A DNA stretch of 64,000 nt from Mycolicibacter terrae (GTDB lineage Bacteria; Actinomycetota; Actinomycetes; Mycobacteriales; Mycobacteriaceae): the NCBI RefSeq assembly GCF_010727125.1, contig NZ_AP022564.1, positions 2,418,001 to 2,482,000 of the forward strand, read 5' to 3'. The notes under the pieces were generated by a model. The model made no database searches and was not told the DNA's origin. It saw nothing but the letters and a program-made list of their open reading frames with translations. This document shows, piece after piece, positions 34,542 to 45,328 of the stretch (its first letter is position 1; each line of letters opens with the position of its first letter). The position numbers and the translations under genes were made by a program.

Positions 34542-35686
34542 GCGCTACTCCCGGAGCGCCGGGCGGCCACTGCGACATCCAGCGCGACGGAAGCCACCCG
34601 TCGCGCGGCCTCGGGGTGTCCGGCCAGGGCGGCGGCGCTGGTCATGGCCGCCAGCCGCGCCTCGTCGGTGAGCATTCCCGCGACGGTGCCGGCCACGAAA
34701 TCCGGTGTCAGCGCCGCGTCGTCGACCAGTACCCCGCCGCCGGCGTTGACCACCGGCAGCGCGTTGAGCCGCTGCTCGCCGTTGCCGATCGGCAACGGCA
34801 CATACACCGCCGGCAGCCCGACCGCCGATACCTCGGCGACCGTCATCGCTCCGGATCGGCAGATCGCCAGGTCGGCAGCGGCATAGGCCAGGTCCATCCG
34901 GTCCAGGTAGGGCACCGCGACATAGGGCGGATCGCCGTGGGCGGGCTGAGGGAGGTCCAGGGTGTTCTTCGGCCCGTGCGCATGCAGCACCGAAACCCCG
35001 GCAGCGGCAAGGTGTTTGGCTGCCCCGGCCACGGCCTGGTTGATCGACCGGGCACCTTGCGAGCCGCCGAACACCAGCAGCACCCGGGCATCGTCGGCGA
35101 AGCCGAAGTGGGCGCGAGCCGTTGCCCGCAGCGCCGACCGGTCCAGCGTGGTGATCGCCGCGCGGACCGGCACCCCGACCACCTCCGGGTGCGCCAGCCC
35201 GCAATCGGCGACGGCCGAGAGCACCCGCTGCGCCCCCCGCGCCCCGATCCGGTTGGCCAGCCCGGCGCGGGCGTTGGCCTCATGGATCACCACCGGGACC
35301 CGGCCCCTGCCGATGCCCCGCGCGGCCAGGTACGCCGGCAGCGACACGTAGCCGCCGAAGCCGATCACCACGTCGGCCTGGACGGCGCGCAGCAACGCCC
35401 GGGTCTCCCGGACGGCCCGCAGCACCCGCAGCGGCAACCGGACCAGGTCGGCGTTGATCTTGCGGGGCAACGGCACCGGGGTGATCAACTCCAAGTCGTA
35501 ACCGCGCGCGGGCACCAGCCTGGTCTCCAGGCCGCGGGCGGTGCCCAGGGCGGTGATCCGGACGCGCGAGTCCAAGGTGCGCAGCGCATCGGCGACGGCC
35601 ATCGCGGGTTCGACGTGGCCGGCGGTACCGCCGCCGGCCAGGACAACCGATATCGCGCGGTCCGGCTTGCTGACCGAGTCGTTCAC
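34538..35686 (-). CDS. murG: lipid II synthase MurG (N-acetylglucosaminyltransferase)
   Basis: MurG transfers GlcNAc from UDP-GlcNAc to lipid I on the inner membrane face. The 382-residue GT28 enzyme has [18 protein letters not shown] (about residues 17-34), [43 protein letters not shown] and the donor-site [14 protein letters not shown] 35684-35686 gives VNDSVSKP, like the start of the M. tuberculosis protein; AGGGGA abuts it, so the ribosome-site spacing is short. It begins 4 bp after the ftsW stop. Confidence 0.95.
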   Translation of the reverse strand: MNDSVSKPDRAISVVLAGGGTAGHVEPAMAVADALRTLDSRVRITALGTARGLETRLVPARGYDLELITPVPLPRKINADLVRLPLRVLRAVRETRALLRAVQADVVIGFGGYVSLPAYLAARGIGRGRVPVVIHEANARAGLANRIGARGAQRVLSAVADCGLAHPEVVGVPVRAAITTLDRSALRATARAHFGFADDARVLLVFGGSQGARSINQAVAGAAKHLAAAGVSVLHAHGPKNTLDLPQPAHGDPPYVAVPYLDRMDLAYAAADLAICRSGAMTVAEVSAVGLPAVYVPLPIGNGEQRLNALPVVNAGGGVLVDDAALTPDFVAGTVAGMLTDEARLAAMTSAAALAGHPEAARRVASVALDVAVAARRSGSSA

Positions 35687-35690
35687 TCCC

Positions 35691-37196
35691 CTAACGCTGA
35701 CCTTCCAATGCGCGGGCGCGCCCGCCGTTCGGGCGCGGGCTGGCGTGTCGCCGGCCGCCTCCATTTTGCCCTGCGCGGCCCGCGCTCCGCCGTCCGGTCG
35801 ACCGGGCCGGTGCCCGGCCGTTGCCCCGCTGGCGTCCGGCCGGTTGCGGCCGGGACCGCAGCCGGTCGCGCAGCGCCTCGATCCGGGTCGGGGTGTAGGG
35901 CTCCGGCAGCGGCAGCCGCAGGATCCGGTTCATCCGGTCGTCGGCGCCGGCGCGCAGCGCGGCGACGGCCTCCGGCTCGTGGCGTGCTGCGTTGGCCATG
36001 ATGCCGATCATGAACAGCGTTGTTGCCGTGGAGGTTCCACCAGCAGATATCAGCGGCAGCTGGATTCCGGTGACCGGCAGCAGCCCGATCACGTAGCCGA
36101 CGTTGATGAACGACTGGCCGATCACCCACATGGTGGTGGTGGCGGTCAGCAGCCGCAGGAACGGGTCGGCGGAGCGCTTGGCGATGCGCATGCCGGTGTA
36201 GGCGAACAGGCCGAACAGTGCCAGCAGCCCGAATCCGCCGATGAAGCCGAGCTCCTCACCGATGATCGCGAAGATGAAGTCGTTGTGCGCGTTGGGCAGA
36301 TAGTTCCACTTCGCGGTGCCCTGGCCCAGTCCGTCGCCGAAGATCCCACCGTTGGCCAGCGCGAACTTGGCCTGCCGGGCCTGATAGCCGGCGCCCTGCA
36401 CGTCGGCGTCGGGGTCCAGCCAGGACCGCACCCGGTCGGAACGGTAGCCCTCGGTCACCGCCATGATCGCGGCGGCGGCGACGATGGCCGCCAGCGACGA
36501 GATGAAGACCCGCAACGGCAGGCCGGCATACCACAGCAGCGCCAGCAGGATGATGCCCAGCGAAACCGTCTGCCCCAGGTCGGGCTGGACCACGATCAGC
36601 ACCAGTGCGACCCCTGCGGCCGGTACCAGCGGGACCAGCATCTCGCCCAGCGACGCCCGCTCCATGCGCCGGGCCGCCAACAGGTGTGCTCCCCAGATGG
36701 CGAACGCGATCTTGGCCAGTTCGGAGGGCTGCATGGAGAAGCCGTAGACGACGAACCAGCCCCGGGAGCCGTTGGACAGGGTGCCGATGCCGGGGATCAG
36801 CACCAACACCAGCAACACGATGGTGAACGCGTAGCCGGCAAAAGCCGTGCGGCGCATGAACCGTACCGGCATCCGCAGCGCCACGTAGCACCCGAACAAC
36901 CCGATCACCGTCCAGAGCACCTGCTTGCCGAAGATCCGCCACGCCGAGCCGTCGGCACCGTAGGACTCCACCCCCGAGGCGGACAGCACCATGATCAGCC
37001 CGAGCGTGGTCAGCAACGCGGCGATGGCGACGATCAGGTGAAACGAGGTCATCGGGCGGCCCAGCCACGCGCCGAATCGGGTGCGCGGTTCGGTCTTGGC
37101 CGGTTTTTCGGCGGTGGCCTCTGCGGTGGCGTCCGCGCCGTCGGATGCAGCATCGCGCCGCCGCAGCCGGTCCAGCAGGCCGAGCACGCCGATCAC
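35691..37196 (-). CDS. ftsW: septal peptidoglycan glycosyltransferase FtsW
   Basis: FtsW is the SEDS-family polymerase that works with PbpB at the septum. The 501-residue protein has about ten membrane helices. SEDS motifs are present: [26 protein letters not shown], the catalytic aspartate in [18 protein letters not shown], and [20 protein letters not shown] long basic, proline and glycine rich cytoplasmic tail (after about 415) is normal for mycobacteria. The start GTG overlaps the murD stop. Confidence 0.95.
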   Translation of the reverse strand: MIGVLGLLDRLRRRDAASDGADATAEATAEKPAKTEPRTRFGAWLGRPMTSFHLIVAIAALLTTLGLIMVLSASGVESYGADGSAWRIFGKQVLWTVIGLFGCYVALRMPVRFMRRTAFAGYAFTIVLLVLVLIPGIGTLSNGSRGWFVVYGFSMQPSELAKIAFAIWGAHLLAARRMERASLGEMLVPLVPAAGVALVLIVVQPDLGQTVSLGIILLALLWYAGLPLRVFISSLAAIVAAAAIMAVTEGYRSDRVRSWLDPDADVQGAGYQARQAKFALANGGIFGDGLGQGTAKWNYLPNAHNDFIFAIIGEELGFIGGFGLLALFGLFAYTGMRIAKRSADPFLRLLTATTTMWVIGQSFINVGYVIGLLPVTGIQLPLISAGGTSTATTLFMIGIMANAARHEPEAVAALRAGADDRMNRILRLPLPEPYTPTRIEALRDRLRSRPQPAGRQRGNGRAPARSTGRRSAGRAGQNGGGRRHASPRPNGGRARALEGQR

Positions 37197-38647
37197 ACCG
37201 ACCCTGCCGCGGATCGCGCGGCGGCCGCGAACGCATCGCCCCGGGCGGCGTACCCGGAGAACTGGTCGAACGATGCCCCCGCCGGGGCCAGCAGTACGGT
37301 GTCGCCGGGCCGGGCCAGGCTGCGGGCGGCGGCCACCACCGCCGTCATCACGCGGGAGCTCAGCGGCTCATCGGACCTATCAGCTACTTGCGTCACACGA
37401 GTAACTGGAGACACGGCAGTATCACCCATATCAATATCCTCGCCTGTCACAACGTGTACGACGGGGACATCCGGTGCGTGTCGTGATAACGCCTTGGCAA
37501 CCGCGGCACGATCGCGCCCGATCAACACCGCCCCGGCCAGGTGACCGGCGATCCTGGCGACCGTCGCATCGATCGAGGCGCCCTTGAGCAACCCACCGGC
37601 CACCCAGACCACCCGCGGGTAGGCCAGCACCGACGCCTCGGCCGCGTGCGGGTTGGTGGCCTTGGAGTCGTCGATGTAGCTGATGCCGTCGGCGACCACG
37701 ACCAGTTCGGCGCGGTGCCGGCCGACCTGGAACGACGCCAGCGCCTGCGCGATCGCCGCGGGCGGCACGTCCACGCTGCGGGCCAGTGCGGCGGCGGCCA
37801 GCGCGTCCAGCGTTCCGACCGGTCCGGGCACCGGTATGGACGACACCGGCGCCAGCACCACCCCGTCGGCGAAGGCACGATCGACCAACATGCCCTCGAC
37901 GACCCCGATCTCGCCGGCCCCCGGCTCACCGAGCCGGAAACCTGCCTTCACCGGGGCGGAGGCCGCACCCAGCAGCGCAGCCGCGCGGGCGTCGTCCATG
38001 CCGACCACCGCCACCCGGCCGGCCAGCGCGCGCGCCTTGTCGGCGGTGTAGGCGGCCATGCCGCCGTGCCAGTCCAGGTGGTCTTCGGCGATGTTGAGCA
38101 CCGCGCCCGCCTCCGGACGCAGCGACGGCGCCCAGTGCAACTGGAAACTGGACAACTCCACGGCCAGCAGCTCGGCCGGCTCCCCCAACACGTCCAGCAC
38201 CGGGCTGCCGATGTTGCCGCACAACCGGGCGCTTCGGCCCGCCGCGGACAGCATGGCGTGCAGCATCGACGTCGTGGTGGTCTTGCCGTTGGTGCCGGTC
38301 ACCACCAGCCAACGCCGCGGTGGTCCGTAGTGCCCGGCCGCGTCGAGCCGCCAGGCCAATTCGACGTCGCCCCAGATCGGCACGCCGGCGCCGGCCGCGG
38401 CGGACAGCACCGGCGTGCCGGGCGGAAACCCGGGGCTGGTGACCACCAGCGCGTAGTCGGCGATCCGCGACGCGGCCTGGGCCGGGCTCAGCGTCGTGAA
38501 CTCGGCGTACCGGAGCAACGCGGCGGGATCGTCGTCACAGAGCGTCAGCTCCAGTCCCAGCGGCGCCAACGCGCCCAGCACCGCCCGGCCGGTCACCCCG
38601 GCGCCGGCGACAAGCACCCGCGCACCGGGCTCCAGCACACTCAGCAC
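37193..38647 (-). CDS. murD: UDP-N-acetylmuramoylalanine-D-glutamate ligase
   Basis: MurD adds D-glutamate to the stem peptide. The 484-residue Mur ligase has the N-terminal [14 protein letters not shown], the ATP loop [25 protein letters not shown], and the C-terminal [14 protein letters not shown] patch at about 37360-37490, coding the loop after [10 protein letters not shown] ([24 protein letters not shown]), has visibly lower GC than the rest of the gene; the loop is variable in length in other mycobacteria. Confidence 0.95.
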   Translation of the reverse strand: MLSVLEPGARVLVAGAGVTGRAVLGALAPLGLELTLCDDDPAALLRYAEFTTLSPAQAASRIADYALVVTSPGFPPGTPVLSAAAGAGVPIWGDVELAWRLDAAGHYGPPRRWLVVTGTNGKTTTTSMLHAMLSAAGRSARLCGNIGSPVLDVLGEPAELLAVELSSFQLHWAPSLRPEAGAVLNIAEDHLDWHGGMAAYTADKARALAGRVAVVGMDDARAAALLGAASAPVKAGFRLGEPGAGEIGVVEGMLVDRAFADGVVLAPVSSIPVPGPVGTLDALAAAALARSVDVPPAAIAQALASFQVGRHRAELVVVADGISYIDDSKATNPHAAEASVLAYPRVVWVAGGLLKGASIDATVARIAGHLAGAVLIGRDRAAVAKALSRHAPDVPVVHVVTGEDIDMGDTAVSPVTRVTQVADRSDEPLSSRVMTAVVAAARSLARPGDTVLLAPAGASFDQFSGYAARGDAFAAAARSAAGSV

Positions 38648-38648
38648 C

Positions 38649-39728
38649 TCAGCCGCCGACCGCGGTGAACCACTCGCCGTAGAACATGGAGACGCCCAAT
38701 CCGCAGGCGATGGCCGTCAGCAGCCAGAACCGGATGATCACGGTGGTCTCGGCCCAACCGGCCAGCTCGAAGTGATGATGGAACGGCGCCATTCGGAACA
38801 CCCGGCGGCCGGTGCTGCGAAACGCCAGGATCTGCACGACGACCGAGGTGATCTCGGCGACGAAGAGCCCCCCGAGCACCACCGCGAGGATCTCGGTGCG
38901 GGTGGTGATCGACAGCCCGGCGATCACCCCGCCCAACGCCAGCGACCCGGTGTCGCCCATGAAGATTTTGGCCGGTGCGGCGTTCCACCACAAAAACCCG
39001 ATGCAGGCGCCGGCGGTCGCGGCGGCGATCAGCGCCAGGTCCAGCGGATCGCGGACGTTGTAGCAGCCCAGCCCGGGCGCGCTGGCACAGGCGTTGCGAT
39101 GCTGCATCACGGTGATCAACACGTAGGCGGCGCTGACCATCGCCATGGCCCCGGCGGCCAACCCGTCCAAGCCGTCGGTGAAGTTGACCGCGTTCGACCA
39201 GGCGCTGACGATCAGGATGACGAACAGCACGAAGACCGCCGCGGGCAGTGTGACCGTGGCGATCTCACGCACATAGGACAGCTGCTGGGAGCCCGGGGTC
39301 AGGCCGGAGCCGTTGCGGAAACCGAGCACCAGCAGACCGAACAGCGTCGCCGCGGTCACCTGCCCGACGGTCTTGGCGGTCTTGTTCAGGCCCAGGTTGC
39401 GCGACCGGCGGATCTTGATCAGGTCGTCGACGAAACCGACTGCGCCCAGTGCGGTGGCCAGTCCCAGCACCAGCAGCCCGGACGCTGTCGGCCCGGTGCC
39501 GTAGAACACCAGCCCGGCCAGCTGAGCGGTCAGGTAGCCGGCCCAGATCCCGGCCACGATCGCCACACCGCCCATCGACGGGGTGCCGCGTTTGGTCTGA
39601 TGGCTGGGTGGGCCGTCCTCGCGGATCTCCTGGCCGAACCCCTGTTTGGTGAACAGCCCGATCAGCACCGGGGTCAGCAGGATCGCGACCAGCAGCGCGA
39701 CACCGGCCGCGACGAGGGTCATTATCAT
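38649..39728 (-). CDS. mraY: phospho-N-acetylmuramoyl-pentapeptide transferase
   Basis: MraY makes lipid I by attaching phospho-MurNAc-pentapeptide to the polyprenyl phosphate carrier. The 359-residue enzyme has about ten membrane helices. Catalytic motifs: [14 protein letters not shown], the [12 protein letters not shown] loop, [23 protein letters not shown], and [11 protein letters not shown]. It overlaps murF by 4 bp and ends 1 bp before murD. Confidence 0.97.
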   Translation of the reverse strand: MIMTLVAAGVALLVAILLTPVLIGLFTKQGFGQEIREDGPPSHQTKRGTPSMGGVAIVAGIWAGYLTAQLAGLVFYGTGPTASGLLVLGLATALGAVGFVDDLIKIRRSRNLGLNKTAKTVGQVTAATLFGLLVLGFRNGSGLTPGSQQLSYVREIATVTLPAAVFVLFVILIVSAWSNAVNFTDGLDGLAAGAMAMVSAAYVLITVMQHRNACASAPGLGCYNVRDPLDLALIAAATAGACIGFLWWNAAPAKIFMGDTGSLALGGVIAGLSITTRTEILAVVLGGLFVAEITSVVVQILAFRSTGRRVFRMAPFHHHFELAGWAETTVIIRFWLLTAIACGLGVSMFYGEWFTAVGG

Positions 39729-41233
39729 CCGCGATCTCCTGCATCGTCGCTGAGCAGAGCGTCGGCCAAGGTGGTCAACCCGGCGGAGTTCGAGGCCTTG
39801 ACCAACACCACGTCGCCGGGCCGCAGTTCGGCGCGCAACAGGGCGAGGGCGGCGTCGACGTCGGCCACCGCGGTCGCCTCGGCGCCCCAGGATCCCTCCA
39901 TGACCGCGCCATGGTGCATCGCGCCCATCGATCTCCCTACTCCGACGACAATGAGACGAGACACATCTAAGCGCACCGCGAGCCGCCCGATGCGGTCATG
40001 CTCGGATATCGCGTCCTCGCCCAGCTCAGCCATCTCCCCGAGCACCGCCCAGCTGCGCCGGTTCGGCATCGCCGGATCCTCGCCACGGGCGATCCAGGCC
40101 AGCGCCTGCAGTGCGGCCCGCATCGAATCCGGGTTGGCGTTGTAGGCGTCGTCGATCACCGTCACCCCGTCCGAGCGGGTGCTGACCTGCATCCGGTGCC
40201 GCGAGACCGGCCCGGCGCCGGCCAGCGCGGCGGCCACCTGCGCGCCGGTGGCGCCGCACTCCAGCGCGACCGCGGCCGCACACAGTGCGTTGGAGACCTG
40301 GTGGTCCCCGGACACCCCGAGCTGCAGCTCGGTCTGGACGTCGCCCGCGTGCAGGGTGAAGCGCGGGCGGGCCAGCGCGTCGAGCACCACCGCCCCGGCC
40401 CAAACGTCGGCGCGGGCCGCGCGGCTGACCCGCAGCACCCGCGCAGCGGTCTTGTCGGCCATCGCGGCCACCGCCGGGTCATCGACGTTGAGGATCACCA
40501 CGCCGGATTCCGGAACAGCTTGGGCCAGCTCGGCTTTGGTCTCGGCGATCGCTTCGCGGGAACCGAACTCGCCCAGGTGCGCGGTCCCGACGTTGAGCAC
40601 CACCGCTATCTGCGGCGGCGCGATGGCGGCCAGCGCCGCGATGTTGCCGCGGCGCCGTGCTGAGAGTTCCAGCACCAGGAAGTCGGTGTTCTCGTCGGCC
40701 CGCAGCACGGTCCAGGGATGCCCCAGCTCGTTGTTGAACGACCCGGGTGGGGCCACCACCTGTCCCAGCGGCGCCAGCACCGCGGCCAGCATGTCCTTGG
40801 TGGAGGTCTTGCCCGACGAGCCGGTGACCCCGATGATCGTCAGTCCCTTGCCCACCAACACCGCCGACACCGCCGCGGCGAGGTCGGCCAGCGCAGCCAG
40901 CACCGCGGCACCGGACCCGACGGCGTCGTCGTGTTCGAGCGCGCCCGACCGACTGGCCGATGCCGGTTCCGCCGGGCTCACCACGATCGCCGGCACCCCG
41001 ACCGGGCGGGCGGCCAGCACCGCTACCGCGCCGGCGGCCACCGCCGCGCCGGCGTGGTCGTGGCCATCGGCACGCGCCCCGGGCAACGCCAGGAACAGCG
41101 AGCCGGGCGTGACGCGCCGGGAGTCGAACTCCACCGTCCCGCTGACGGTGGTCCGGGCGGCCTGCTCCGGTGAGATATCGGCGAGCCGGCCACCGACGAT
41201 CGCGGCGATCTCCGCGACGGTCAGCGCGATCAC
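39725..41233 (-). CDS. murF: UDP-MurNAc-tripeptide D-alanyl-D-alanine ligase
   Basis: MurF adds the D-Ala-D-Ala dipeptide to the stem. The 502-residue Mur ligase has an N-terminal uridine-binding domain ([38 protein letters not shown]), the ATP loop [17 protein letters not shown] sequence (read here [14 protein letters not shown]), [12 protein letters not shown] and [15 protein letters not shown]. It is flanked by 4-bp overlaps with murE and mraY. Confidence 0.96.
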   Translation of the reverse strand: MIALTVAEIAAIVGGRLADISPEQAARTTVSGTVEFDSRRVTPGSLFLALPGARADGHDHAGAAVAAGAVAVLAARPVGVPAIVVSPAEPASASRSGALEHDDAVGSGAAVLAALADLAAAVSAVLVGKGLTIIGVTGSSGKTSTKDMLAAVLAPLGQVVAPPGSFNNELGHPWTVLRADENTDFLVLELSARRRGNIAALAAIAPPQIAVVLNVGTAHLGEFGSREAIAETKAELAQAVPESGVVILNVDDPAVAAMADKTAARVLRVSRAARADVWAGAVVLDALARPRFTLHAGDVQTELQLGVSGDHQVSNALCAAAVALECGATGAQVAAALAGAGPVSRHRMQVSTRSDGVTVIDDAYNANPDSMRAALQALAWIARGEDPAMPNRRSWAVLGEMAELGEDAISEHDRIGRLAVRLDVSRLIVVGVGRSMGAMHHGAVMEGSWGAEATAVADVDAALALLRAELRPGDVVLVKASNSAGLTTLADALLSDDAGDRG

Positions 41234-42783
41234 CGGTGCTCCTCGCGCGCTTCCAGCGCCTGGGCCAGCTCGATGCGGTCGTCGAAGGGCTGGGTTCGCC
41301 CGCCGGCGGTCTGCCCGGTCTCGTGGCCTTTACCGGCGACCAGCACCACATCGCCCGGCCGAGCCCAGCGCACCGCGTGCTCGATCGCGGCCCGCCGGTC
41401 ACCGATCTCGATCACCTCGGCGGGGCCGTCGGCGGCACCGGCCAGAATCGCCCGCCGGATGTCGGCCGGGTCCTCTCCCCGGGGGTTGTCGTCGGTGACG
41501 ACGACCAGGTCGGCGGAGTCCGCGGCGATCCGGCCCATCGGGCCGCGCTTGCCGTGGTCGCGGTCGCCGCCGGCGCCGAACACCACGGCCAGCCGCCCGG
41601 TGGTGTCGCGCAGGTCCTGGCGCAGGGTCGCCAGCACCGCGGCCAGCGCGCCCGGCTTGTGCGCGTAGTCGACCAGCGCCAGGAAGTCCTGGCCGCGGTC
41701 GACCGGCTCCGTTCGGCCCGGCACCCGGGCGTCGCGCAGGCCGGGGGCCGCCTGCTCCGGCGACACCCCCACCGCGTCGAGTATCGCCAGCGCCACAAGA
41801 CAATTGGCGACGTTGTAGTCGCCGGGCAGCCCGATGCCGACCGGATGGCGCACGCCGGCCGGGTCGACCGCCACGAATTGTGCGCCGGCGGGTCCGGCGG
41901 TTTCGGTGTCGGACCGCTCGATGCCCCACTGCGCCGGCCTGCCGGTCGCGCTGACGGTGATCGGCGCCGTCGCGCGCGCCGCCATCGCCTCGCCGGCCTC
42001 GTCGTCCACACAGACCACCGCCGTGGCCGCGTGCAGGGGCGACGCCGGGTCGAACAATCGGGCCTTGGCCTGGAAGTAGTCCGCCATGGTCGGGTGGAAG
42101 TCCAGGTGGTCGCGGGACAGGTTGGTGAACGCGCCGACCGCGAAGCGGGTGCCGTCGACCCGGCCCAGCGTCAGCGCGTGGCTGGACACCTCCATCACCA
42201 CGGTATCCACCCCGCGCTCGGCCATCACCGCCAGCAGCGCCTGCAGCGCCGGGGCCTCGGGGGTGGTCAGCGCGCTGGGCAGATCGACGCCGTCGATGCG
42301 GACGCCCACGGTGCCGATGAGTCCGGCGGTTCGACCGGCGGCCCGCAACCCGGCCTCGACCAGATAGGTGGTGGTGGTCTTTCCGGCGGTCCCGGTGATC
42401 CCGATGACCGTGAGCCGCTCGCAGGGATGCCGGTAGACCTCTGCGGCCAGTTCGCCGAGCACTGTGCGGGGATCCGGATGAACCAGCACGGGAGTATCGG
42501 GCGCCATTGCGCTGTCGGCGATCTCGCGGGCCCCCGCACCGTCGGAGAGCACCGCCGCCGCACCACGGGCAACCGCCTCGGCCACGAACCGCGCACCGTG
42601 GGTCGTCGCGCCGGGCAGCGCCGCGAACAGGTCTCCGGGTTGGACGTCCTGGGCGCGCAGGGTCAGCCCGGTGATCGCCAGCTCCGGCACCACCTCACCG
42701 GTTGCCGCGACCGCCCCGATCCGGGCGGCCAGCGCCGGCAGCGGCATTCCGTCGCCGACATCAGGGCGAATTGCGGCAGACAC
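41230..42783 (-). CDS. murE: UDP-MurNAc-L-alanyl-D-glutamate-meso-diaminopimelate ligase
   Basis: MurE adds the third residue of the stem. The 517-residue Mur ligase has an N-terminal domain with [21 protein letters not shown], the ATP loop [28 protein letters not shown] and the C-terminal DYAHKPGAL. The specificity motif DNPRGEDP (DNPR) points to meso-diaminopimelate rather than lysine. It begins after a 91-bp gap from the small secreted protein gene. Confidence 0.97.
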   Translation of the reverse strand: MSAAIRPDVGDGMPLPALAARIGAVAATGEVVPELAITGLTLRAQDVQPGDLFAALPGATTHGARFVAEAVARGAAAVLSDGAGAREIADSAMAPDTPVLVHPDPRTVLGELAAEVYRHPCERLTVIGITGTAGKTTTTYLVEAGLRAAGRTAGLIGTVGVRIDGVDLPSALTTPEAPALQALLAVMAERGVDTVVMEVSSHALTLGRVDGTRFAVGAFTNLSRDHLDFHPTMADYFQAKARLFDPASPLHAATAVVCVDDEAGEAMAARATAPITVSATGRPAQWGIERSDTETAGPAGAQFVAVDPAGVRHPVGIGLPGDYNVANCLVALAILDAVGVSPEQAAPGLRDARVPGRTEPVDRGQDFLALVDYAHKPGALAAVLATLRQDLRDTTGRLAVVFGAGGDRDHGKRGPMGRIAADSADLVVVTDDNPRGEDPADIRRAILAGAADGPAEVIEIGDRRAAIEHAVRWARPGDVVLVAGKGHETGQTAGGRTQPFDDRIELAQALEAREEHR

Positions 42784-42874
42784 CGCCGATCACCTCCATC
42801 CGCTGCGGCCGGGTCGTCAGGACCGGACCTGAGACTACCCAGGCGGGCAGTGACAGCGCGGTGGCGTTCGCCGA

Positions 42875-43156
42875 TCAGCTGTCCGAGCCGGAGGAAGGAG
42901 GCGGCATGGAATCAAACATGCACTTGAAATCCCCTGGCGGACAGCCGTACTTGGTGGGGTCCGGCACGTCCTCGCAGGCTCCGGTCTTTGTGTTGATGAA
43001 GCAGGCACTGGCCTGATATCCACCCGAGACGCCGGGTTCATACCCATGTCCGCTCGCGACGGGAGTGCCGAGCAACCCCACGGCAACGATGCCGGTCGCA
43101 GCCGCGAGAACCGCCGGAACTCGCTTACCGTTCGCAATTGCTTGTCGGGCCATCAT
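42875..43156 (-). CDS. small secreted cysteine-containing protein
   Basis: A 93-residue protein with a signal peptide (KRVPAVLAAATGIVAVGLLGTPVASG, cleavage probably after the Ala/Ser-Gly near residue 36). The mature part is short and has four cysteines: SACFINTKTGACEDVPDP, then KYGCPPGDFKCMFDS, ending in a Pro/Ser-rich tail. It has no family I recognise. AGAAAGGG precedes paired ATG codons. It sits between pbpB and murE, where M. tuberculosis carries a PE_PGRS and other genes, so this slot is variable. Confidence 0.72.
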   Translation of the reverse strand: MMARQAIANGKRVPAVLAAATGIVAVGLLGTPVASGHGYEPGVSGGYQASACFINTKTGACEDVPDPTKYGCPPGDFKCMFDSMPPPSSGSDS

Positions 43157-43312
43157 CGACCCTTTCTTTCGGCGCCGGCAGCCTTTATCCGGCGATGCCG
43201 GAACGATAACCCCGGAATCGATGCCCGTAACGAGGAATCACGTCGATTTTTCCGGACTTCGGTCTATCGAGCATGTGTTCCCCGGGCTCAATTTCTGTCA
43301 GGTCGCCAACGG

Positions 43313-45328
43313 CTACAGGGCCTGCAGAACGAACGGCGGTCCGGGGTCGGGCGACAGCGGGACGTTGTGGCGCTGCAGCAACCAGGCGGCGATGTTGTGG
43401 AACAGCGGCGCCCCCGAGGTCCCCGGTGATCCGTCCGCGGCGCGATGCGGGTTGTCCATCATCAGGCCGATGACATAGCGCGGGTTGTCCGCGGGCGCTA
43501 TCCCGGCGAAGGTGATCCAGTAGACGTCGTCGTAGTAGCAGCCACAGGCGGAGTTGATCTGCTGGGCGGTTCCGGTCTTTCCGGCGATCTGGTAGCCGTC
43601 GACCGCGGCCTGCCAGCCGGTGCCCTGTTGGACGCCGGTCGGGTCGCGCTGCACCACCGAACGCAGCATGTTGCGCACGGTCGCCGCGGTCTGCTCGGAA
43701 ACGACCCGCACACCCTCCGGGCGAGGTTCCTCGGTGCGGCTGCCGTCGGGGGCGATGGTCGCCTTGATGATCCGCGGCGGGATCCGCAGCCCGTCGTTGG
43801 CGACGGCCTGGTACATGCCGGCCATCTGCAGCAGTGTCATCGAAAGGCCTTGACCGATGGGCAGGTTGGCGAACGAGCTGCCCGACCACTGATCGACCGG
43901 CGGAACCACACCGGCACTCTCGCCGGGAAGTGCCACGCCGGTGCGCTGCCCCAGACCGAACTTCTCCAGCATCTCGAACCAACGCTGCGGTCCCACCCGC
44001 TGTGCCAGCATCAGGGTTCCGACATTGGAGGACTTACCGAAGATCCCGGTCGTGGTGTACGGCGCGACGCCGTGCTCCCAGGCGTCGCTGACGGTGACGT
44101 CGGCGATGTTGATCGAACCGGGGACCTGCAGAACCTCATCGGGGTTGCTCAGTCCGTACTCGATGACCGAGGCGGCGGTGATGATCTTGTTCACCGAGCC
44201 GGGCTCGAACGGCGTCGACACCGCTGGATTGCCGAGCTGCCGGTCCTCCTGGCGCCCGATGTCCTGGGACGGGTCGAAGGTGTTGTCGCCGGCCATCGCC
44301 AGTACCTCGCCGCTCTTGGCGTCGAGCACCACCGCGCTGACATTGCGGGCGCCGGAGACGTTCTTGGCCTGCTGAACCTGCTGCTGGACGTAGAACTGGA
44401 TGTCATCGTCGAGGGTGAGCTGGATCGTCGACCCGTTGACGGCCCGGTGACGATTGCGGTAGCTGCCCGGGATCACCACCCCGTCGGAGCCGCGGTCGTA
44501 GGTGATCGAACCGTCCGTGCCGGCCAGCACGGCGTCCATCGAGTCCTCGAGGCCCAACAGGCCGTGGCCGTCCCAGTCGATACCGCCAATGATGTTGGCC
44601 GCCAACGACCCACCCGGGTACTGCCGCAGGTCCTGACGCTCGCTGCCGACTTCGGGGCACTTGTCGGTGATCGCCTCGGCCAGCGCCGGCTCGACGGCGC
44701 GGGCCAGATAGACGAACGTCTCGTTGCTGCGCAGCTTCTTCAGCAGCGTCGCGGCGTCCGGCTTGTTACCGAGCCGACCGGCGATCTCCTTGGCGATCTC
44801 CTGCAGCCGGTGCTGTGGATCGGGCGCGGCGGCATTCTTCTTCTTGGCTTCTTCGAGTTGCTTGCCGACCTTGATCGGCTGGAAGGTCAAGGCCCGGGCC
44901 TCGATGGTGAACGCCAGCTTGTCGCCGGTGCGGTCGATGATGTCGCCACGCATGGCTTGTTGGACATCGGTGACCTTGAGCTGTCCGGCGGCCTCGGCAC
45001 GCAGCCCCGACGCCCGCGGGACCTGCAGATAGAACAGCTGCGCCGCTGCGAGGGCCAGCACCAGGAAGATGACGGCGTTGCCGGTGCGGTGCCGGAAGAC
45101 GAACGACGCGCTGCGCAGACCCAGTTCGGTGGCCGGCCGGGTGCGACGGTCGCGGGCTGAATGTCCCGCTGCCTGGGTCACTTTGGGCGACTTACCGGGT
45201 TTGGCCTGCTTGGCCTGCTTGGTCTGCTTGGCGGGTTTGGCGGGTTTGGCGGGTTTGGTCACCCGGCCGGCTCTGATGGAGCCGTCGGCGCGTCGCGCCG
45301 GGCCGGTCCGCCGCGACGGCCGTCTCAT
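43313..45328 (-). CDS. pbpB: septal penicillin-binding protein (transpeptidase) PbpB
   Basis: PbpB (FtsI, PBP3 class B) cross-links septal peptidoglycan with FtsW. The 671-residue protein has a basic cytoplasmic N-terminus with Lys-Pro-Ala and Lys-Gln repeats (about residues 25-46) and one membrane helix (about 84-101). A class B dimerisation domain (RGDIIDRTGDKLAFTIEAR) leads to the transpeptidase domain with the nucleophile motif SVNK (EPGSVNKII), SSN (GKSSNVG) and KTG (AGKTGTAQ). It overlaps ftsL by 4 bp. Confidence 0.96.
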   Translation of the reverse strand: MRRPSRRTGPARRADGSIRAGRVTKPAKPAKPAKQTKQAKQAKPGKSPKVTQAAGHSARDRRTRPATELGLRSASFVFRHRTGNAVIFLVLALAAAQLFYLQVPRASGLRAEAAGQLKVTDVQQAMRGDIIDRTGDKLAFTIEARALTFQPIKVGKQLEEAKKKNAAAPDPQHRLQEIAKEIAGRLGNKPDAATLLKKLRSNETFVYLARAVEPALAEAITDKCPEVGSERQDLRQYPGGSLAANIIGGIDWDGHGLLGLEDSMDAVLAGTDGSITYDRGSDGVVIPGSYRNRHRAVNGSTIQLTLDDDIQFYVQQQVQQAKNVSGARNVSAVVLDAKSGEVLAMAGDNTFDPSQDIGRQEDRQLGNPAVSTPFEPGSVNKIITAASVIEYGLSNPDEVLQVPGSINIADVTVSDAWEHGVAPYTTTGIFGKSSNVGTLMLAQRVGPQRWFEMLEKFGLGQRTGVALPGESAGVVPPVDQWSGSSFANLPIGQGLSMTLLQMAGMYQAVANDGLRIPPRIIKATIAPDGSRTEEPRPEGVRVVSEQTAATVRNMLRSVVQRDPTGVQQGTGWQAAVDGYQIAGKTGTAQQINSACGCYYDDVYWITFAGIAPADNPRYVIGLMMDNPHRAADGSPGTSGAPLFHNIAAWLLQRHNVPLSPDPGPPFVLQAL
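45198..45262. repeat. short tandem 9-bp repeats in the pbpB 5' end
   Basis: Units such as TTGGCCTGC and TTGGCGGGT repeat in tandem and encode the Lys-Pro-Ala and Lys-Gln-Ala run of the cytoplasmic tail. Such arrays vary in copy number between strains. Confidence 0.6.

Noticed and set aside
32754..34886. Plus-strand open frame of about 710 codons
   Set aside because: It is antisense to ftsQ, murC and part of murG, which carry clear family motifs. Its translation is Arg/Pro/Gly-rich with no domain, typical of a shadow frame in high-GC DNA.
35541..37544. Plus-strand open frame of about 667 codons
   Set aside because: Antisense to ftsW and murD with low-complexity composition; no homologous segment. 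Shadow frame.
45198..45262. Tandem repeats considered as a CRISPR array
   Set aside because: The units are 9 bp, have no spacers and encode a Lys-Pro-Ala/Lys-Gln run in the pbpB frame. No cas gene is in the window.
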